A stretch of DNA of 64,000 bases from Craspedostauros australis (lineage: Eukaryota; Bacillariophyta; Bacillariophyceae; Mastogloiales; Achnanthaceae), in the NCBI GenBank assembly GCA_026770025.1, contig JAMXDE010000071.1, positions 1-64,000 on the forward strand, read 5' to 3'. The notes below the pieces were generated by a model that was not told where the DNA came from, did not search any database, and saw nothing but the letters and a program-made list of their open reading frames with translations. The position numbers were made by a program, and so were the translations under genes. This document shows, in pieces, positions 13,693-23,835 of this stretch (position 1 is the first letter of the stretch; the number at the start of each line of letters is the position of its first letter).

Positions 13693-15043
13693 CTCATCCG
13701 ATGCCCCAAGCCCTATCGATCCACCAGAATCCAAACAACGCCAATCAGTACCCGAACAGCTGATCAACCTGGCGACCTTCTCCCCGCAAACATACGCGGT
13801 ATGTGACGGAGGCGCACAATGCTGCGTTATCGGGAACAAGGACCGGGTCTGGAAGATTGACTACATCTACCCGCATCGGACGTACAACATCGTCGGTGCC
13901 GTGGCCAGCACGATGAGGAAAAACAACCTCGCGGTGGTAGACGCAAGTATCAAGGCCAGGACCAGAGAAGGCAATGAAGTGATCCTCCGGATCTACGAAG
14001 CCGCTCTGAACGTCGACAGTCGGGTGACGCTGCTATCCGACCACCAAATTCGGGCCAGTGGAACCGTCCTCGATACGGTTTCGTCGGAACACCGGGCATC
14101 GTTCGCGACACCAGGCACAGGCCGACAATGCCTAATGCCTGACGAAGACACGACAATCAACTTGGAAATGCGAGACGCGCTGATGACATTCGACGTCTTC
14201 CCCATCATGGAGGACGATGAGGACCTGCCCACCTTTGACATCACCCCAAAGCAAGGATGGAACCCTTCGGATCATCAAGGAGGACACGTATGCAACGTGC
14301 CCATGGGTTGCTACCTTACCAGGGACCCAATCGGAGGAGACAAGGTAGTCGACTGGAATGACCAATCTGATGCACCGCATGACGTTGGAGCGATGGACCC
14401 AAGCGCCCACAACGCATCGAAGGATCCCATGGAACCCGGAACACGCCAGACCAAGGACGGTATCCCGGACAATCCCATGGAAAGACGAGAACCCATGAAA
14501 CCCAACGCCCGTCATCCAGATGAGCTCGCCCCAGGAGACCCCAACCGTGTACACGAAGAGTACCCCAAGGTGGACGCATTCCTTGACACTCTAAGTCTCG
14601 AGGAGCTCATCGGAATGTCACATGCAATTGACACGGTAACGTTCGCGAAATCGGCTACCGACACGGCCATCTCGATCCAAGGCACCCTTTTCGACATGGT
14701 GGACAATCTCTCAGCGGGAGACATCGACCACCTATGCAGGGAGCTGGGCATCGATCGCGAGGCCAACGTGGTAGGAACGGACCAAAAGGGATACACCGAG
14801 CCAACCAAGGTTCCATCGACAAAGGTATCGGACCCGGATGACGAGGCAGACAGCGTCATCTCATCCTTACACTCGGTAGGATCCGAACCGGCGTTCCAGA
14901 GAAATCGGGAGACTTTTCGTATCCCCAACGAGATCGGCGTGACCAAGGCAACACATGTCGACACCCTCCGGGGAGACCCGCGAAGCGCACCTGAATACCA
15001 CGGACACATCAAGGGCGAGAACCCGTTGGGATCGATGACCTAG
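13502..15043 (+). CDS. Element B Gag C-terminus and retropepsin-like protease
   Basis: Frame of 513 codons. The true start is not known, because the protein probably continues from the gag frame after a shift near 13600 (LDASELAKFLVDYGG). The likely protease core is AVCDGGAQCCVIG (about 13797-13835), with a second hydrophobic strand further on. The active-site triplet reads D-G-G instead of the usual D-S/T-G, which would be atypical. The rest is acidic and low in complexity, with no known domain. The frame ends at TAG 15041-15043, 14 bases before the ATG of the next frame, so the protease belongs with Gag and not with the integrase-RT frame. Confidence 0.65.
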   Translation: MEVSPTRTWPGTPQDPPRDLIPRTGMDRTYPRLDASELAKFLVDYGGHEENGNDRLVKMITMSDSSDAPSPIDPPESKQRQSVPEQLINLATFSPQTYAVCDGGAQCCVIGNKDRVWKIDYIYPHRTYNIVGAVASTMRKNNLAVVDASIKARTREGNEVILRIYEAALNVDSRVTLLSDHQIRASGTVLDTVSSEHRASFATPGTGRQCLMPDEDTTINLEMRDALMTFDVFPIMEDDEDLPTFDITPKQGWNPSDHQGGHVCNVPMGCYLTRDPIGGDKVVDWNDQSDAPHDVGAMDPSAHNASKDPMEPGTRQTKDGIPDNPMERREPMKPNARHPDELAPGDPNRVHEEYPKVDAFLDTLSLEELIGMSHAIDTVTFAKSATDTAISIQGTLFDMVDNLSAGDIDHLCRELGIDREANVVGTDQKGYTEPTKVPSTKVSDPDDEADSVISSLHSVGSEPAFQRNRETFRIPNEIGVTKATHVDTLRGDPRSAPEYHGHIKGENPLGSMT

Positions 15044-15057
15044 GAAAGGACAATCCC

Positions 15058-18000
15058 ATGGACACCATGGACCGACACCCTGCGGAAGCTATGACCGAGT
15101 ACAGCCACCAAGGGTTCCCCTTCCGAGCCAAATGGAAGTCCATCGATCTTCACAAGATCCGACCGTACCTCGGGTACCTGCCCACGCACGTGATCAAACA
15201 GACCCTTGCCAGAACCACACAACTCATGCGGGCAGTGATCACTTACCCTATGCGAAGGCACAAGAAGTCCAGATTCGAATGGATGCGACGACAACGAATC
15301 CGGGAGATCGTGGCGACGGACACCATATTCTCCAACGTCAAGTCCTTTGGAGACGGATACTCCATGGCGCAAATCTTCTACGGGACATCCTCCCACATGA
15401 TCAACGCATATGGCCTGAAGAAGAAAGAAGGAGTTTTCATCGCCTTCCAGGATTTCATCAGGACAGAGGGTGCACCATGGGCCTTCCACAGCGACAACGC
15501 GAAGGAACAGACCGGAGAGAAGGTCCTCAAGCTTCTTAGGGACCTCCACATCAAATCAAGGCTGACAGAACCGCACAACCAGCAACAGAACCCGGCTGAG
15601 CACAACGCCATCCTGTACATGAAGCGATGTGTCACGACGCTCATTGACCGGACAGGGGCACCACCAAAAGCATGGTTCCACGCTTTCCGATACATGTGCT
15701 ACGTGCACAACCACACATCAGACCCGTCCCTACGGTACGCAATCCCATACACCGTACGACACGGAGAGACCGTCGACATCTCTGCGCTCTTGACTTTCCA
15801 ATTCTACGAGAAGGTCTTGTACCATGACCCCAACGCTACCTTCCCGAACTCGAAGGAGAAGTCAGGATACTGGCTCGGCGTGGCAGAGTCCCATGGGGAT
15901 TTCCTCACCTACCACGTGCTGGATGACGAATCTCGACGTGTACTGGTACGAAGCGTGGTCCGCCCCTTCAGGAAGGGTATAAACAACAACAGGCGTGTCA
16001 CCTTCAACCAAGACATGGACCCCGAGACAGATAACCCCAGCACACGGACCCCGCTGGAACTGTCTGGTACCCCACAAGGATGGAAGACCAAGATCCCACT
16101 GAAAAGAGGGTATGCAGCGACGGCCAAGACGACGCACCCGCGGGCATGGGAGAACAAGACCGACAAACCGACGCGACCCACCGGGATCCCCAATTCAGGG
16201 GAGGCACGGAACACAGGACCTGTCACCCGATCCCAAACGCTGACCAAACGGACAGCGAAGGCACCCACGACGGGTGACACCAAGAAGGACAAACCGCGAA
16301 CGAGCCCCGATACGCCAGACAGGGGAGACTCTGACCCAGGGTCTTCGTATCTTCCGTGTTCGTCGGGACCACCATCATACCAACGCATGGATGACGGCCC
16401 CGAAGAAAGGGGAGGGAATAAGAGGACCAAGCAAAACAAACAATCTGTTTTGTCAACAGGTACCAGGAAAGGCATCCCATGGAAGAACATCGTCCATGGA
16501 ACGATCAGATCCATAATCCAGACCATCGCAGCGGATCCAGTCACGACAGGCGTGAACACCGCGCCACCGCAAAGGGTACCCACCCTAACAAACCATCCAG
16601 GGAACCCGAGGCAGAACCCACCAGGGTGCAACACGAGCATCCCATGGGACACGACATCCATCTCCTTTGCCTGCAACCTGACGGCAACAGAAGTCAACCA
16701 ACTCGCATACCTGGCCCAATGTGACCAGTACACCGAAAGAGACAACTTCATCCTCGATGGAAGGAACCTCAACTGGAAGGCAAAGAGAATCACTCGTCAC
16801 CACCACGAGACACGAGAGGACGGAACCACCGAAGCAATCCTAGAGATCCTATGGATGAACGGAATGCGATCATGGTGCAGGATGGGAGACCTAAGGGCCC
16901 AACAGCCGGACATCATCATCGAATACACCGAGCAGAACCGCCTACAGGACCAGAAAGGATTCGAATGGGTGGAACTCCACAGAGCAAGGAACCAGCACAT
17001 GCGAACAATGCTAGCCACCAAACTGGCAAACCACCGCCCAGGAAACAAGTACAAGTTCGGCACCCTGGTACCCAATAGCCTGAAACACGCCATGGCTATC
17101 GACAGGCTCAACGGAAACGGACTCTGGAGCGAAGCTATCAACAAGGAACTGGACCAGATCAAACGGTTGGGGACCTTCAGACAACCAAGACCGAACGAAG
17201 CACTCGATGGGTACACCAAGATCCCATACCACATCGTCTACGACGTGAAGTTCGACCTACGTCGAAAGGCAAGACTGGTGGCAAACGGGAACAAGACGTC
17301 CCCACCAACAGAAGATGTATACTCAGGAGTGGTAGCATCAGATACCATCCGAATCGCCTTCGCCATCGCAGCAGCCAACGGACTGAGAGCATACGCCGGC
17401 GACGTAGGGAACGCGTTCCTATACGCCGACACCCTCGAGAAATGCTACATCCGAGCAGGCCCTGAATTCGGTAACCTCGAAGGCAAACCCCTCATCATCC
17501 AAAAGGGACTCTACGGCCTGAGGACATCCAGCGCGAGGTTTCACGAACACTTCGCGGACACCCTCCGAACCATGGGATTCCTACCCTCCAAGGCCGACAA
17601 TGACATCTACACCCGAGAAGCCGACGACCACTACGAGATGATCACTACATACGTGGATGACGTACTGGTCTTCAGTAAGGACCCCATCCCAATCATCGAC
17701 GACCTCAAGAAACGGTACACCATGAAACAATGCGGTGACCCAGAGTACTACCTTGGCGGGAACATCGTCGACCTTCCCAAGAACTGGAAGGACAGGGGAG
17801 TCAACATCGGACTCTCAGCCCAGACGTATATCGGAAATGTCATCAAACGAGTGGAGCAACTAGTAGGGAAGACAATCCCGAAGGCATCCACCCCCATGGT
17901 AGAGGCCTGTCACCCAGAAAGTGACACCTCGGACTTCACAAGCGCTGAAGACGCCAGGACCTACCGATCGATACTGGGTTGCCTCAATTGGGTCGTGACC

Positions 18001-21000
18001 CTCGGGAGGCTGGACATCCAATACGCCACGACGACGATGGCACGGTTCGCCATGGCACCAAGGGAAGGACACCTTTTGACCATCCAACGTATCATTGGAT
18101 ACCTCAAAGGTCGAGAAAGGGGAGCCATCCTCTGCGACCCCAACCCAGTGGACCACACGAACATCGACACTACCCTCTCAAGCCATTGGAGAGAATTCTA
18201 CCCTACCGCATCAGAGGTCACCCCCGTATCAGTACCAACACCAAAAGGGAAACCGGTCCAAATCACGTGTTACGTGGACGCCGACCATGGCCATGACCAG
18301 GTCACACGGAAATCAATGACGGGCGTGGTTCTACTGATCAACAACACCATCGTCAAAACCATCTGCAAGCGACAGAACACAGTGGAGACATCAACCTACG
18401 GATCCGAATTGGTAGCCGCCAGGATAGCTACCGAGGCGGTCACAGGCCTGCGCTACATGCTGAGAGACCTCGGAGTCCCCATCGACGGACCCGCAATCAT
18501 GCTCGGAGACAACAAAGCGGTGGTACTCAATACTACGGTTCCATCCTCAACGCTGAAGAAGAAACACTGCTCATTGGCCTTTCACCAAATCCGGGAATGC
18601 ATCGCCGCTGGAATCATCGTATTCGCCCACATTGCGTCAGCTGACAACATCGCCGACATACTCACCAAGCCCCTTTCCAAAACACCATTCCACCACATCA
18701 CGTCGAGAACGATATTCCAGAACTCAATCCATGAGTCCGGATACCACAGCGAAACCATATCACAAGCCATAACAAAGAGCAGGACGACCAGAGCAGACGA
18801 TGATCCCGATATAATGGCCACGGAAACGCAAGAACCATCACCACCGAAGGAAGAACACACTATGAGCGTGAACATGGCAAGGTACCAACAGACCTCCATG
18901 AAGTACAGCCCGACATCAAAAACCCTCCGGCTAACCAGAACCCAACGAGAACCGAACCCCCTCGAAACGGCACAAAGGAAATCACCCAGAACCATCAAGC
19001 GCACCAAGAGCACACCGGCCTCGCCCAACCGCCAACAGACGCGAAATTTCAGTGTCGTATACGACATGACCGACAACCGTACCACGAATCAAAACCACGA
19101 GCCAGCCGGTGCGCCAACCGACAAATTCTTGATCCGGCGTGGCGACACACCACCATCAGCCCTCACCGACGAATTCAGTACATTCTCGAGTATCAACCCC
19201 TCATGTGGAAGCGACGTTCTCTACTACCCAAGAGACATGCTGGAGACAGGGCCCATCATGCCATCCAACCAATCACACGTCGCCACAGCGACCAAGTTCC
19301 GGAAACCGCCACCTGGAGCCACCATGCCAGCCATCAAAGAAGGTAACTGTGAAACTTCCTTCCACACGGGCCTGACACCTCGGGCTTTCGTCACACCTGA
19401 GCACGAAACGTACAGGTGTGACATGTTGATTGCTGACCTCCAAGAAGACCTGGCACGAAACGCGACCGCACCCTCTATCGCATTCCGCGACATGAACATG
19501 CTCTCACCACAAAAACGGAACCGCCACAACCAGGACCCCGGACACAATCTCTCCCCATTCCAGACGAGGACACGCAAGATGACATTCCCAAAGTACACCC
19601 CGTTCTACGATGGCATTCAATGCCCCGTCCCCGGATCCAGGGTACTATATCCCGCAGGAAAGAAGGGACCCTTCCAAGGAATCGTCGTCGGATACAGTGG
19701 CCGCAGAGTCCGAATCTTCTGCACGAAGGGAAACGATAACACACCAGCCGGCGAGATCACCCACGTAGAGAAACAATCCATCTACCCCCTCACCCTCTCC
19801 GAATACCTGGATAACGACCTCCAAACCACCGAGGTCCTCAGCATCGCCATAGCCGATAGCCAGTGCTTCTACCCCGCTCAGGACGGCGCATGGGGCGAAC
19901 CACCCGACGAGTTCCGCGCAACCATGCGGAAGCCATCCATATGCCACTTCTTCAAGGTGAGGAAGAACCGGATCCCAATCATCCTCACACGCGCAAGAAA
20001 GGCACGAATGGTCCGGAAACAAAGCGACACCCTCGCCGTCAACCTCGCACGAGAGAGGAAAGCACTCGCGAATGAGCCTTTTCCCCCTTCCGATGAGGAT
20101 GAGATGGTCAATGGGATACCATCCCTCGAAGATTCCCGTCCCAGTCTTGAAGTGGGAGAGACATCAGAGAGCAGGTTCCTGGATGAGATCCCTGACGGAT
20201 TCTTCGACAAAAAGATGTCCGCAGAAGAAGCCAGCCGCCAGGAGTCTGAATCAGAGGTGTACCGCGATGAAGACCAAGAATCGCAGGACCCAGGAAGTGT
20301 GATTGACGTGGAAGCAGAGATCGCAAGTGGAGCGGTGATCAGCCATCCCAGACCTCCCGTCAGGCGATCCTCACGACCATCACCGGCGTCCAAAATCTTG
20401 ACAGCCACGCGAGATGGACAAGGGTACACCGACAAGGTGCGACCAAAGCCCGTGATTCCAACGGACCATTCCGTGGATAGCGCGTCCGCCCCAGAACCCG
20501 GTGATAGTGACGATTCTGGGTCCATCTTCCGACCAGAAGACAACTCAATCAACCGGAACCAGGCACCGCGACGACCCAGCTCTGGAGCCAGCAGCAAGCA
20601 AAGCAACCGCCCCAAGAGAAAGGGGCTCTTCGATGAATCTGAGGATTCAACCGTTTCCTCGGGAATGTCAAGAATCAAGATGATCAAACAGGTCAGGTCC
20701 GCCAAGAAAACCACGAGTGGGACAATCAACGCGAAAGGAGCCCCCATCACGACCGCGGAGAATCTTTCCGATGCTGCAGAACCGATACCTCCCACAACCC
20801 GGGATGAGCAACCAGAGGTCCCTACGCCACCGAAGGGGCCAACCGGTGATGACGTACCAGTAGCAACCGCGTACCCGGCACCTGTGAACCACAATGAGGA
20901 TGCGAACACCAACACCCGCAGTTTCCCCGTCTTGAACCATCCCCTGCCGTTGACACCCAACACTCCGGAGACCAGCAACGCTAACAAGAGGGCCCGAACG

Positions 21001-21333
21001 GAACCCCGACCAGCAATCGCATACCCGTCGCCCCGACGTCTTCGATCTGGGTACATCATGTCCAGCAACCATGGACCAGCGATGATGCAACCATCCGTCT
21101 TCCAGATGCCTCCCGACCCCACAGCTCAGATCAAGGCCGTCCTCCAAAACGACGAGAGGACACCTATGGTCATCCAAACCCTCGCCGATATCCTTTTCTG
21201 CGGAGGGCTCGACCATATCAACCAAGTTCAGCAGATCAGCATCACCTCCTCGTTGAACAAGGCATTGAAAGCCATGCTCACCAACCGCCGCCAAAGCCGC
21301 AGCTACTACGACAACAACGAACAGTCCGAATGA
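15058..21333 (+). CDS. Element B integrase-RT-RNase H polyprotein with ~870-residue tail
   Basis: Uninterrupted frame of 2091 codons starting at ATG 15058. The integrase acidic triad is visible as ATDTIF (near residue 88), HSDNAKEQTG (near 145) and PAEHNAI (near 181). RT has AGDVGNAFLYAD (near 780), KGLYGLRTSSARFHE, and the catalytic YVDDVLVFS (near 866). RNase H has CYVDADHG (near 1072), VETSTYGSEL (near 1110), MLGDNKAVV (near 1148) and ADNIADILTKPL (near 1196). A normal Copia pol stops here, but this frame goes on to residue 2091 with a mostly disordered, charged tail. The tail contains one compact-looking block (GPFQGIVVGYSGRRVRIF, near residues 1535-1560) that resembles a small beta-barrel reader such as Tudor or KOW; that resemblance is inference. 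Confidence 0.93.
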   Translation: MDTMDRHPAEAMTEYSHQGFPFRAKWKSIDLHKIRPYLGYLPTHVIKQTLARTTQLMRAVITYPMRRHKKSRFEWMRRQRIREIVATDTIFSNVKSFGDGYSMAQIFYGTSSHMINAYGLKKKEGVFIAFQDFIRTEGAPWAFHSDNAKEQTGEKVLKLLRDLHIKSRLTEPHNQQQNPAEHNAILYMKRCVTTLIDRTGAPPKAWFHAFRYMCYVHNHTSDPSLRYAIPYTVRHGETVDISALLTFQFYEKVLYHDPNATFPNSKEKSGYWLGVAESHGDFLTYHVLDDESRRVLVRSVVRPFRKGINNNRRVTFNQDMDPETDNPSTRTPLELSGTPQGWKTKIPLKRGYAATAKTTHPRAWENKTDKPTRPTGIPNSGEARNTGPVTRSQTLTKRTAKAPTTGDTKKDKPRTSPDTPDRGDSDPGSSYLPCSSGPPSYQRMDDGPEERGGNKRTKQNKQSVLSTGTRKGIPWKNIVHGTIRSIIQTIAADPVTTGVNTAPPQRVPTLTNHPGNPRQNPPGCNTSIPWDTTSISFACNLTATEVNQLAYLAQCDQYTERDNFILDGRNLNWKAKRITRHHHETREDGTTEAILEILWMNGMRSWCRMGDLRAQQPDIIIEYTEQNRLQDQKGFEWVELHRARNQHMRTMLATKLANHRPGNKYKFGTLVPNSLKHAMAIDRLNGNGLWSEAINKELDQIKRLGTFRQPRPNEALDGYTKIPYHIVYDVKFDLRRKARLVANGNKTSPPTEDVYSGVVASDTIRIAFAIAAANGLRAYAGDVGNAFLYADTLEKCYIRAGPEFGNLEGKPLIIQKGLYGLRTSSARFHEHFADTLRTMGFLPSKADNDIYTREADDHYEMITTYVDDVLVFSKDPIPIIDDLKKRYTMKQCGDPEYYLGGNIVDLPKNWKDRGVNIGLSAQTYIGNVIKRVEQLVGKTIPKASTPMVEACHPESDTSDFTSAEDARTYRSILGCLNWVVTLGRLDIQYATTTMARFAMAPREGHLLTIQRIIGYLKGRERGAILCDPNPVDHTNIDTTLSSHWREFYPTASEVTPVSVPTPKGKPVQITCYVDADHGHDQVTRKSMTGVVLLINNTIVKTICKRQNTVETSTYGSELVAARIATEAVTGLRYMLRDLGVPIDGPAIMLGDNKAVVLNTTVPSSTLKKKHCSLAFHQIRECIAAGIIVFAHIASADNIADILTKPLSKTPFHHITSRTIFQNSIHESGYHSETISQAITKSRTTRADDDPDIMATETQEPSPPKEEHTMSVNMARYQQTSMKYSPTSKTLRLTRTQREPNPLETAQRKSPRTIKRTKSTPASPNRQQTRNFSVVYDMTDNRTTNQNHEPAGAPTDKFLIRRGDTPPSALTDEFSTFSSINPSCGSDVLYYPRDMLETGPIMPSNQSHVATATKFRKPPPGATMPAIKEGNCETSFHTGLTPRAFVTPEHETYRCDMLIADLQEDLARNATAPSIAFRDMNMLSPQKRNRHNQDPGHNLSPFQTRTRKMTFPKYTPFYDGIQCPVPGSRVLYPAGKKGPFQGIVVGYSGRRVRIFCTKGNDNTPAGEITHVEKQSIYPLTLSEYLDNDLQTTEVLSIAIADSQCFYPAQDGAWGEPPDEFRATMRKPSICHFFKVRKNRIPIILTRARKARMVRKQSDTLAVNLARERKALANEPFPPSDEDEMVNGIPSLEDSRPSLEVGETSESRFLDEIPDGFFDKKMSAEEASRQESESEVYRDEDQESQDPGSVIDVEAEIASGAVISHPRPPVRRSSRPSPASKILTATRDGQGYTDKVRPKPVIPTDHSVDSASAPEPGDSDDSGSIFRPEDNSINRNQAPRRPSSGASSKQSNRPKRKGLFDESEDSTVSSGMSRIKMIKQVRSAKKTTSGTINAKGAPITTAENLSDAAEPIPPTTRDEQPEVPTPPKGPTGDDVPVATAYPAPVNHNEDANTNTRSFPVLNHPLPLTPNTPETSNANKRARTEPRPAIAYPSPRRLRSGYIMSSNHGPAMMQPSVFQMPPDPTAQIKAVLQNDERTPMVIQTLADILFCGGLDHINQVQQISITSSLNKALKAMLTNRRQSRSYYDNNEQSE

Positions 21334-21341
21334 AGCCCGCT

Positions 21342-21431
21342 CGCCGCCATCTTGGGCGGCGGGACAAACCACACTACGATTAGCTTTCTTGCTTTCAGTC
21401 AACTCACGTTTCAACGTGAGATGAAGGGGAG
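21342..21431 (+). promoter_or_regulatory. Element B 3' hairpins and polypurine tract
   Basis: Between the pol stop and the 3' LTR are two perfect small stem-loops, CGCCGCC/GGCGGCG around a 6-nt loop (21342-21361) and CTCACG/CGTGAG around TTTCAA (21403-21420). They are followed by the purine run GAGATGAAGGGGAG (21418-21431) that abuts the LTR and should prime plus-strand synthesis. Confidence 0.7.
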
Positions 21432-21959
21432 TAATAGAGCTAAACTAGTAACCACCTTAGCGAGAGAGACTACGAATCATCCGACTCGTCAGCATTCCAA
21501 TAGATCGAACGGACACTTCGCCGAACCCCACGTTTGGAGACAGATCCAGAACCTTGAAGCGGATCTTCGGAATTCGTGTCAGGCAACCAATGGGGTTCCG
21601 ATAACCAAGTTTCTGACACCCACCATCGCCAAAACGCCGACGCACGGAACCAAAGCCACAACAACGAGCATCATCGCCCATTGTCTCTCACAGAACCCAG
21701 ACGACGGATCTCGACCCACGGTACTTGGGCTACACAACCCACACGCATTGTCATACAGGACATCACAGGAGATTCCCCTCGAAGAGAAGAACCATAGCAC
21801 TAACCTCATAATCCGCACGTTTCTTCACCATCTACCAGTATTCTAAATTGACTACTTGTGGAACAGAAGACTCTCGTCCGGATCGCTTGCCAGTCAAGCC
21901 TCTGCCTACAGCTAAAGAACAGCCAACAAGACAACAGCCATTACGTTTGGGCTCTATTA
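21432..21959 (+). repeat. Element B 3' LTR (528 bp)
   Basis: It has the same termini as the 5' LTR. Compared with it I find three 1-base losses and one 1-base gain, and no substitutions. Confidence 0.95.
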
Positions 21960-22865
21960 GTTGTTGTCTCCTTGGCCACTCTTCTTGTTCTTGCCGTTGC
22001 CTTTCTTGGGGGCGGAGCGGCAGTCTGCCTTCTTGTGGCCGTAGGCGCCACAGTTGCGGCAGTGACCTTTGAAGCCTCCTACTGCAGCGAATGCAGTCTC
22101 TTCCCTGTTGCTGTTGCTCTCACGTCTGTTGCCGCCGAGCTTGAGGTGTCGGCCGTCGTAGGTGGCACTGACAGCCTCGCGGATGTCTTCGAGGGTCATG
22201 GTGTCCTCCATACCGTCGAACTTGAGCTCCAAGAGCTTGACGTCCGTCTCGTATTCCCTTCCGAGGGCGTTGAGTACGAGCATGTGGTACTGTTGCATAT
22301 CCATCTTGATCCCAGTACTACCGAGGCGATTACGCAGCACTTCCATTTCAGTTAGGAACGTGTCTGGGTGCTCACCTTTCTTCAACCGCATCCCGTTGAG
22401 TTGAGCCAACAACTTTGCCTTGACAGGCGCAGTACGTTGCTCGTAGATGCGTTCAAGGGCCTTCCACGCCTTGCGTGGGTCTCCACTCTCAGTGGGTCCG
22501 CCCTTGGTTCCCACCACAGCCATGAAGGCGACATCGCCTTCCGTAGTTTCATGGTTGATCGCCATGGCCAGTTCTTCAAACGCGCACTTGGCCAGCCCAT
22601 TCTTGTATACCTCCTTCTCCTCAGCAGTCATCGAGGCTATCTTCTTCGCGATAGACTCACCCTCTTCGATCTTCACATCGGAGATGAGGGCGCTGGGGCC
22701 GAAGGGAGCTGGCTTCACCTCCACCTTGTCTAGATCCATGAGATACAAGTCCTCGAGACCCTTGCTTGCGGCGCGGGCTAGGAACTTGATGCTCCAGCCC
22801 GTCCAGCTGGATCGCTTGCCGTCGAAGATAACAACGCGATCGCTCTTGCGAAGATAGGAACTCAT
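21960..22865 (-). pseudogene. Element A gag with CCHC zinc knuckle, cut by element B
   Basis: From ATG 22865 the minus strand encodes 302 residues (MSSYLRKSDRVVIFDG onward) that fit a Copia Gag. The body is helical, with WKALERIYEQRTAPVKAKL and LAQLNGMRLKKGEHPD, and ends in the zinc knuckle CRNCGAYGHKKADC and a Lys/Gly-rich stretch. The frame ends only because the element B LTR supplies a stop. After removing B and one copy of GTTGT, the frame continues into SKPKFNGECKYCG at 10007, so Gag had two knuckles. This part of A shows no frameshift, unlike its pol. Confidence 0.88.
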
Positions 22866-22946
22866 GGTGATTTGGTGGTGGTGGTGTTTGTTGCTGTGTT
22901 GGTGGGTGATGGAAACGTTGGATTTCAATCGTAACGTTTCGAAACG

Positions 22947-23724
22947 TGTTGGAAATCCGGGGTTATAGTAGTAGACTAATCTGTTATCAGTCTGTACCGT
23001 TTTAGAACTGTGAGCACAACATGCTCATCTCCTTTTGATTCCAATTCACAACAAGCATGATCTGCAGTAGCCACCCGAGGTTACACCCTTTAGCTTGGCT
23101 CCTTTCGTCTGCATCTTCATCTTGCTTTCATCGTGGTTCATCGTTTGCTTGGCTGAGGATTGGAGAGCACCTACATTCGTCAAGTTCATACTCGTAGACC
23201 TGTAGGTACCTCTCCTTCGGTCTCCTGTCACCTCACTGGTCCCACTTCATTTCAGTTCCTCCCTCTGGTCATCTCGATGGCCGCCTTTGGGTCTTTGGAA
23301 CTTATTGTCGTCTGGATCGTGGTCTTGGGTGAATAGGGATCGCCTCTGTTTCGCTTTCTCACATTAGGTTCTCAGAGACGCGTCGACTTGTTCAGATATA
23401 TTGGTTGTCGCGCTCACTCGATTCACTCAGGGCTGGTGTGTTGCCATCGTCATAGATCTCTCGGTTCCCGACCGTTATCGGGACATGGCCGAGTAGGCCA
23501 CTGGATGAGGGTGCTTGGATGTCGCATAAGACAGGTAAGGCCATTGGGCTGTCCGAGTGCAACTGGTCGATTGCTGGGTTGCGGTTTGTCTGGGAGATGC
23601 TATTGGGGGTTGCGGCAATCATGGGTATCTTTGCACTTAATACCATTCCGGTTCCAGTCAGTCCTCATGGGAGCTGCGGTAGAATAGGGTATCTTTGCAA
23701 AGTCGTACCCCCGATTCCTGATAC
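22947..23724 (-). repeat. Element A 5' LTR (right copy)
   Basis: It is 778 bp, beginning TGTTGGAAATCC on the plus strand and ending CCTGATAC before the AACAG duplication. On the minus strand the internal region starts directly after it with the 12-nt palindrome CGTTTCGAAACG (22935-22946). Confidence 0.88.
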
Positions 23725-23835
23725 AACAGTCCCCCACCCTCTCATACTCAGATGTGCAATACTTGGCATTCAACAAACACCCATCCATCCATCCCTGTCA
23801 CACCAATGTGCTTGTAGAGATATCATTGACACCTG

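Larger units (their letters stand above)
10013..21959 (+). mobile_element. Element B: ~12-kb Copia-type element nested in A
   Basis: Flanking LTRs begin TAATAGAGC and end GCTCTATTA, a 9-bp inverted terminus. The 5-bp sequence GTTGT occurs on both sides (10008-10012 and 21960-21964), an exact target-site duplication inside the gag-pol of element A. Between the LTRs lie a tRNA-type primer-binding site, a frameshifted gag, a protease frame, a 2091-codon frame for integrase, RT, RNase H and a long tail, then two small hairpins and a polypurine tract (21418-21431). The length is unusual for Copia, mainly because of the tail. The two LTRs differ only by four single-base indels that I can find, so the insertion is recent. 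Confidence 0.95.
4358..23724 (-). mobile_element. Element A: decayed Copia LTR retrotransposon, split by B
   Basis: Two direct repeats of about 775 bp (4358-5131 and 22947-23724) enclose minus-strand gag and pol remains. The outer edges carry the same 5-bp sequence AACAG (4353-4357 and 23725-23729), which fits a target-site duplication. Read on the minus strand the order is 5' LTR, gag (22865 downward), then the inserted element B (10013-21959), then protease, integrase, RT and RNase H (10007 down to 5246), then the 3' LTR. This order with integrase before RT defines Copia. Many frameshifts in pol and LTR divergence by both substitutions and indels mark it as old and non-autonomous. Confidence 0.9.

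Noticed and set aside
19878..21122. 414-codon minus-strand open frame opposite element B pol
   Set aside because: Antisense to the long tail of the B polyprotein, whose frame is 2091 codons with RT motifs; codon bias of the sense strand explains the open antisense.
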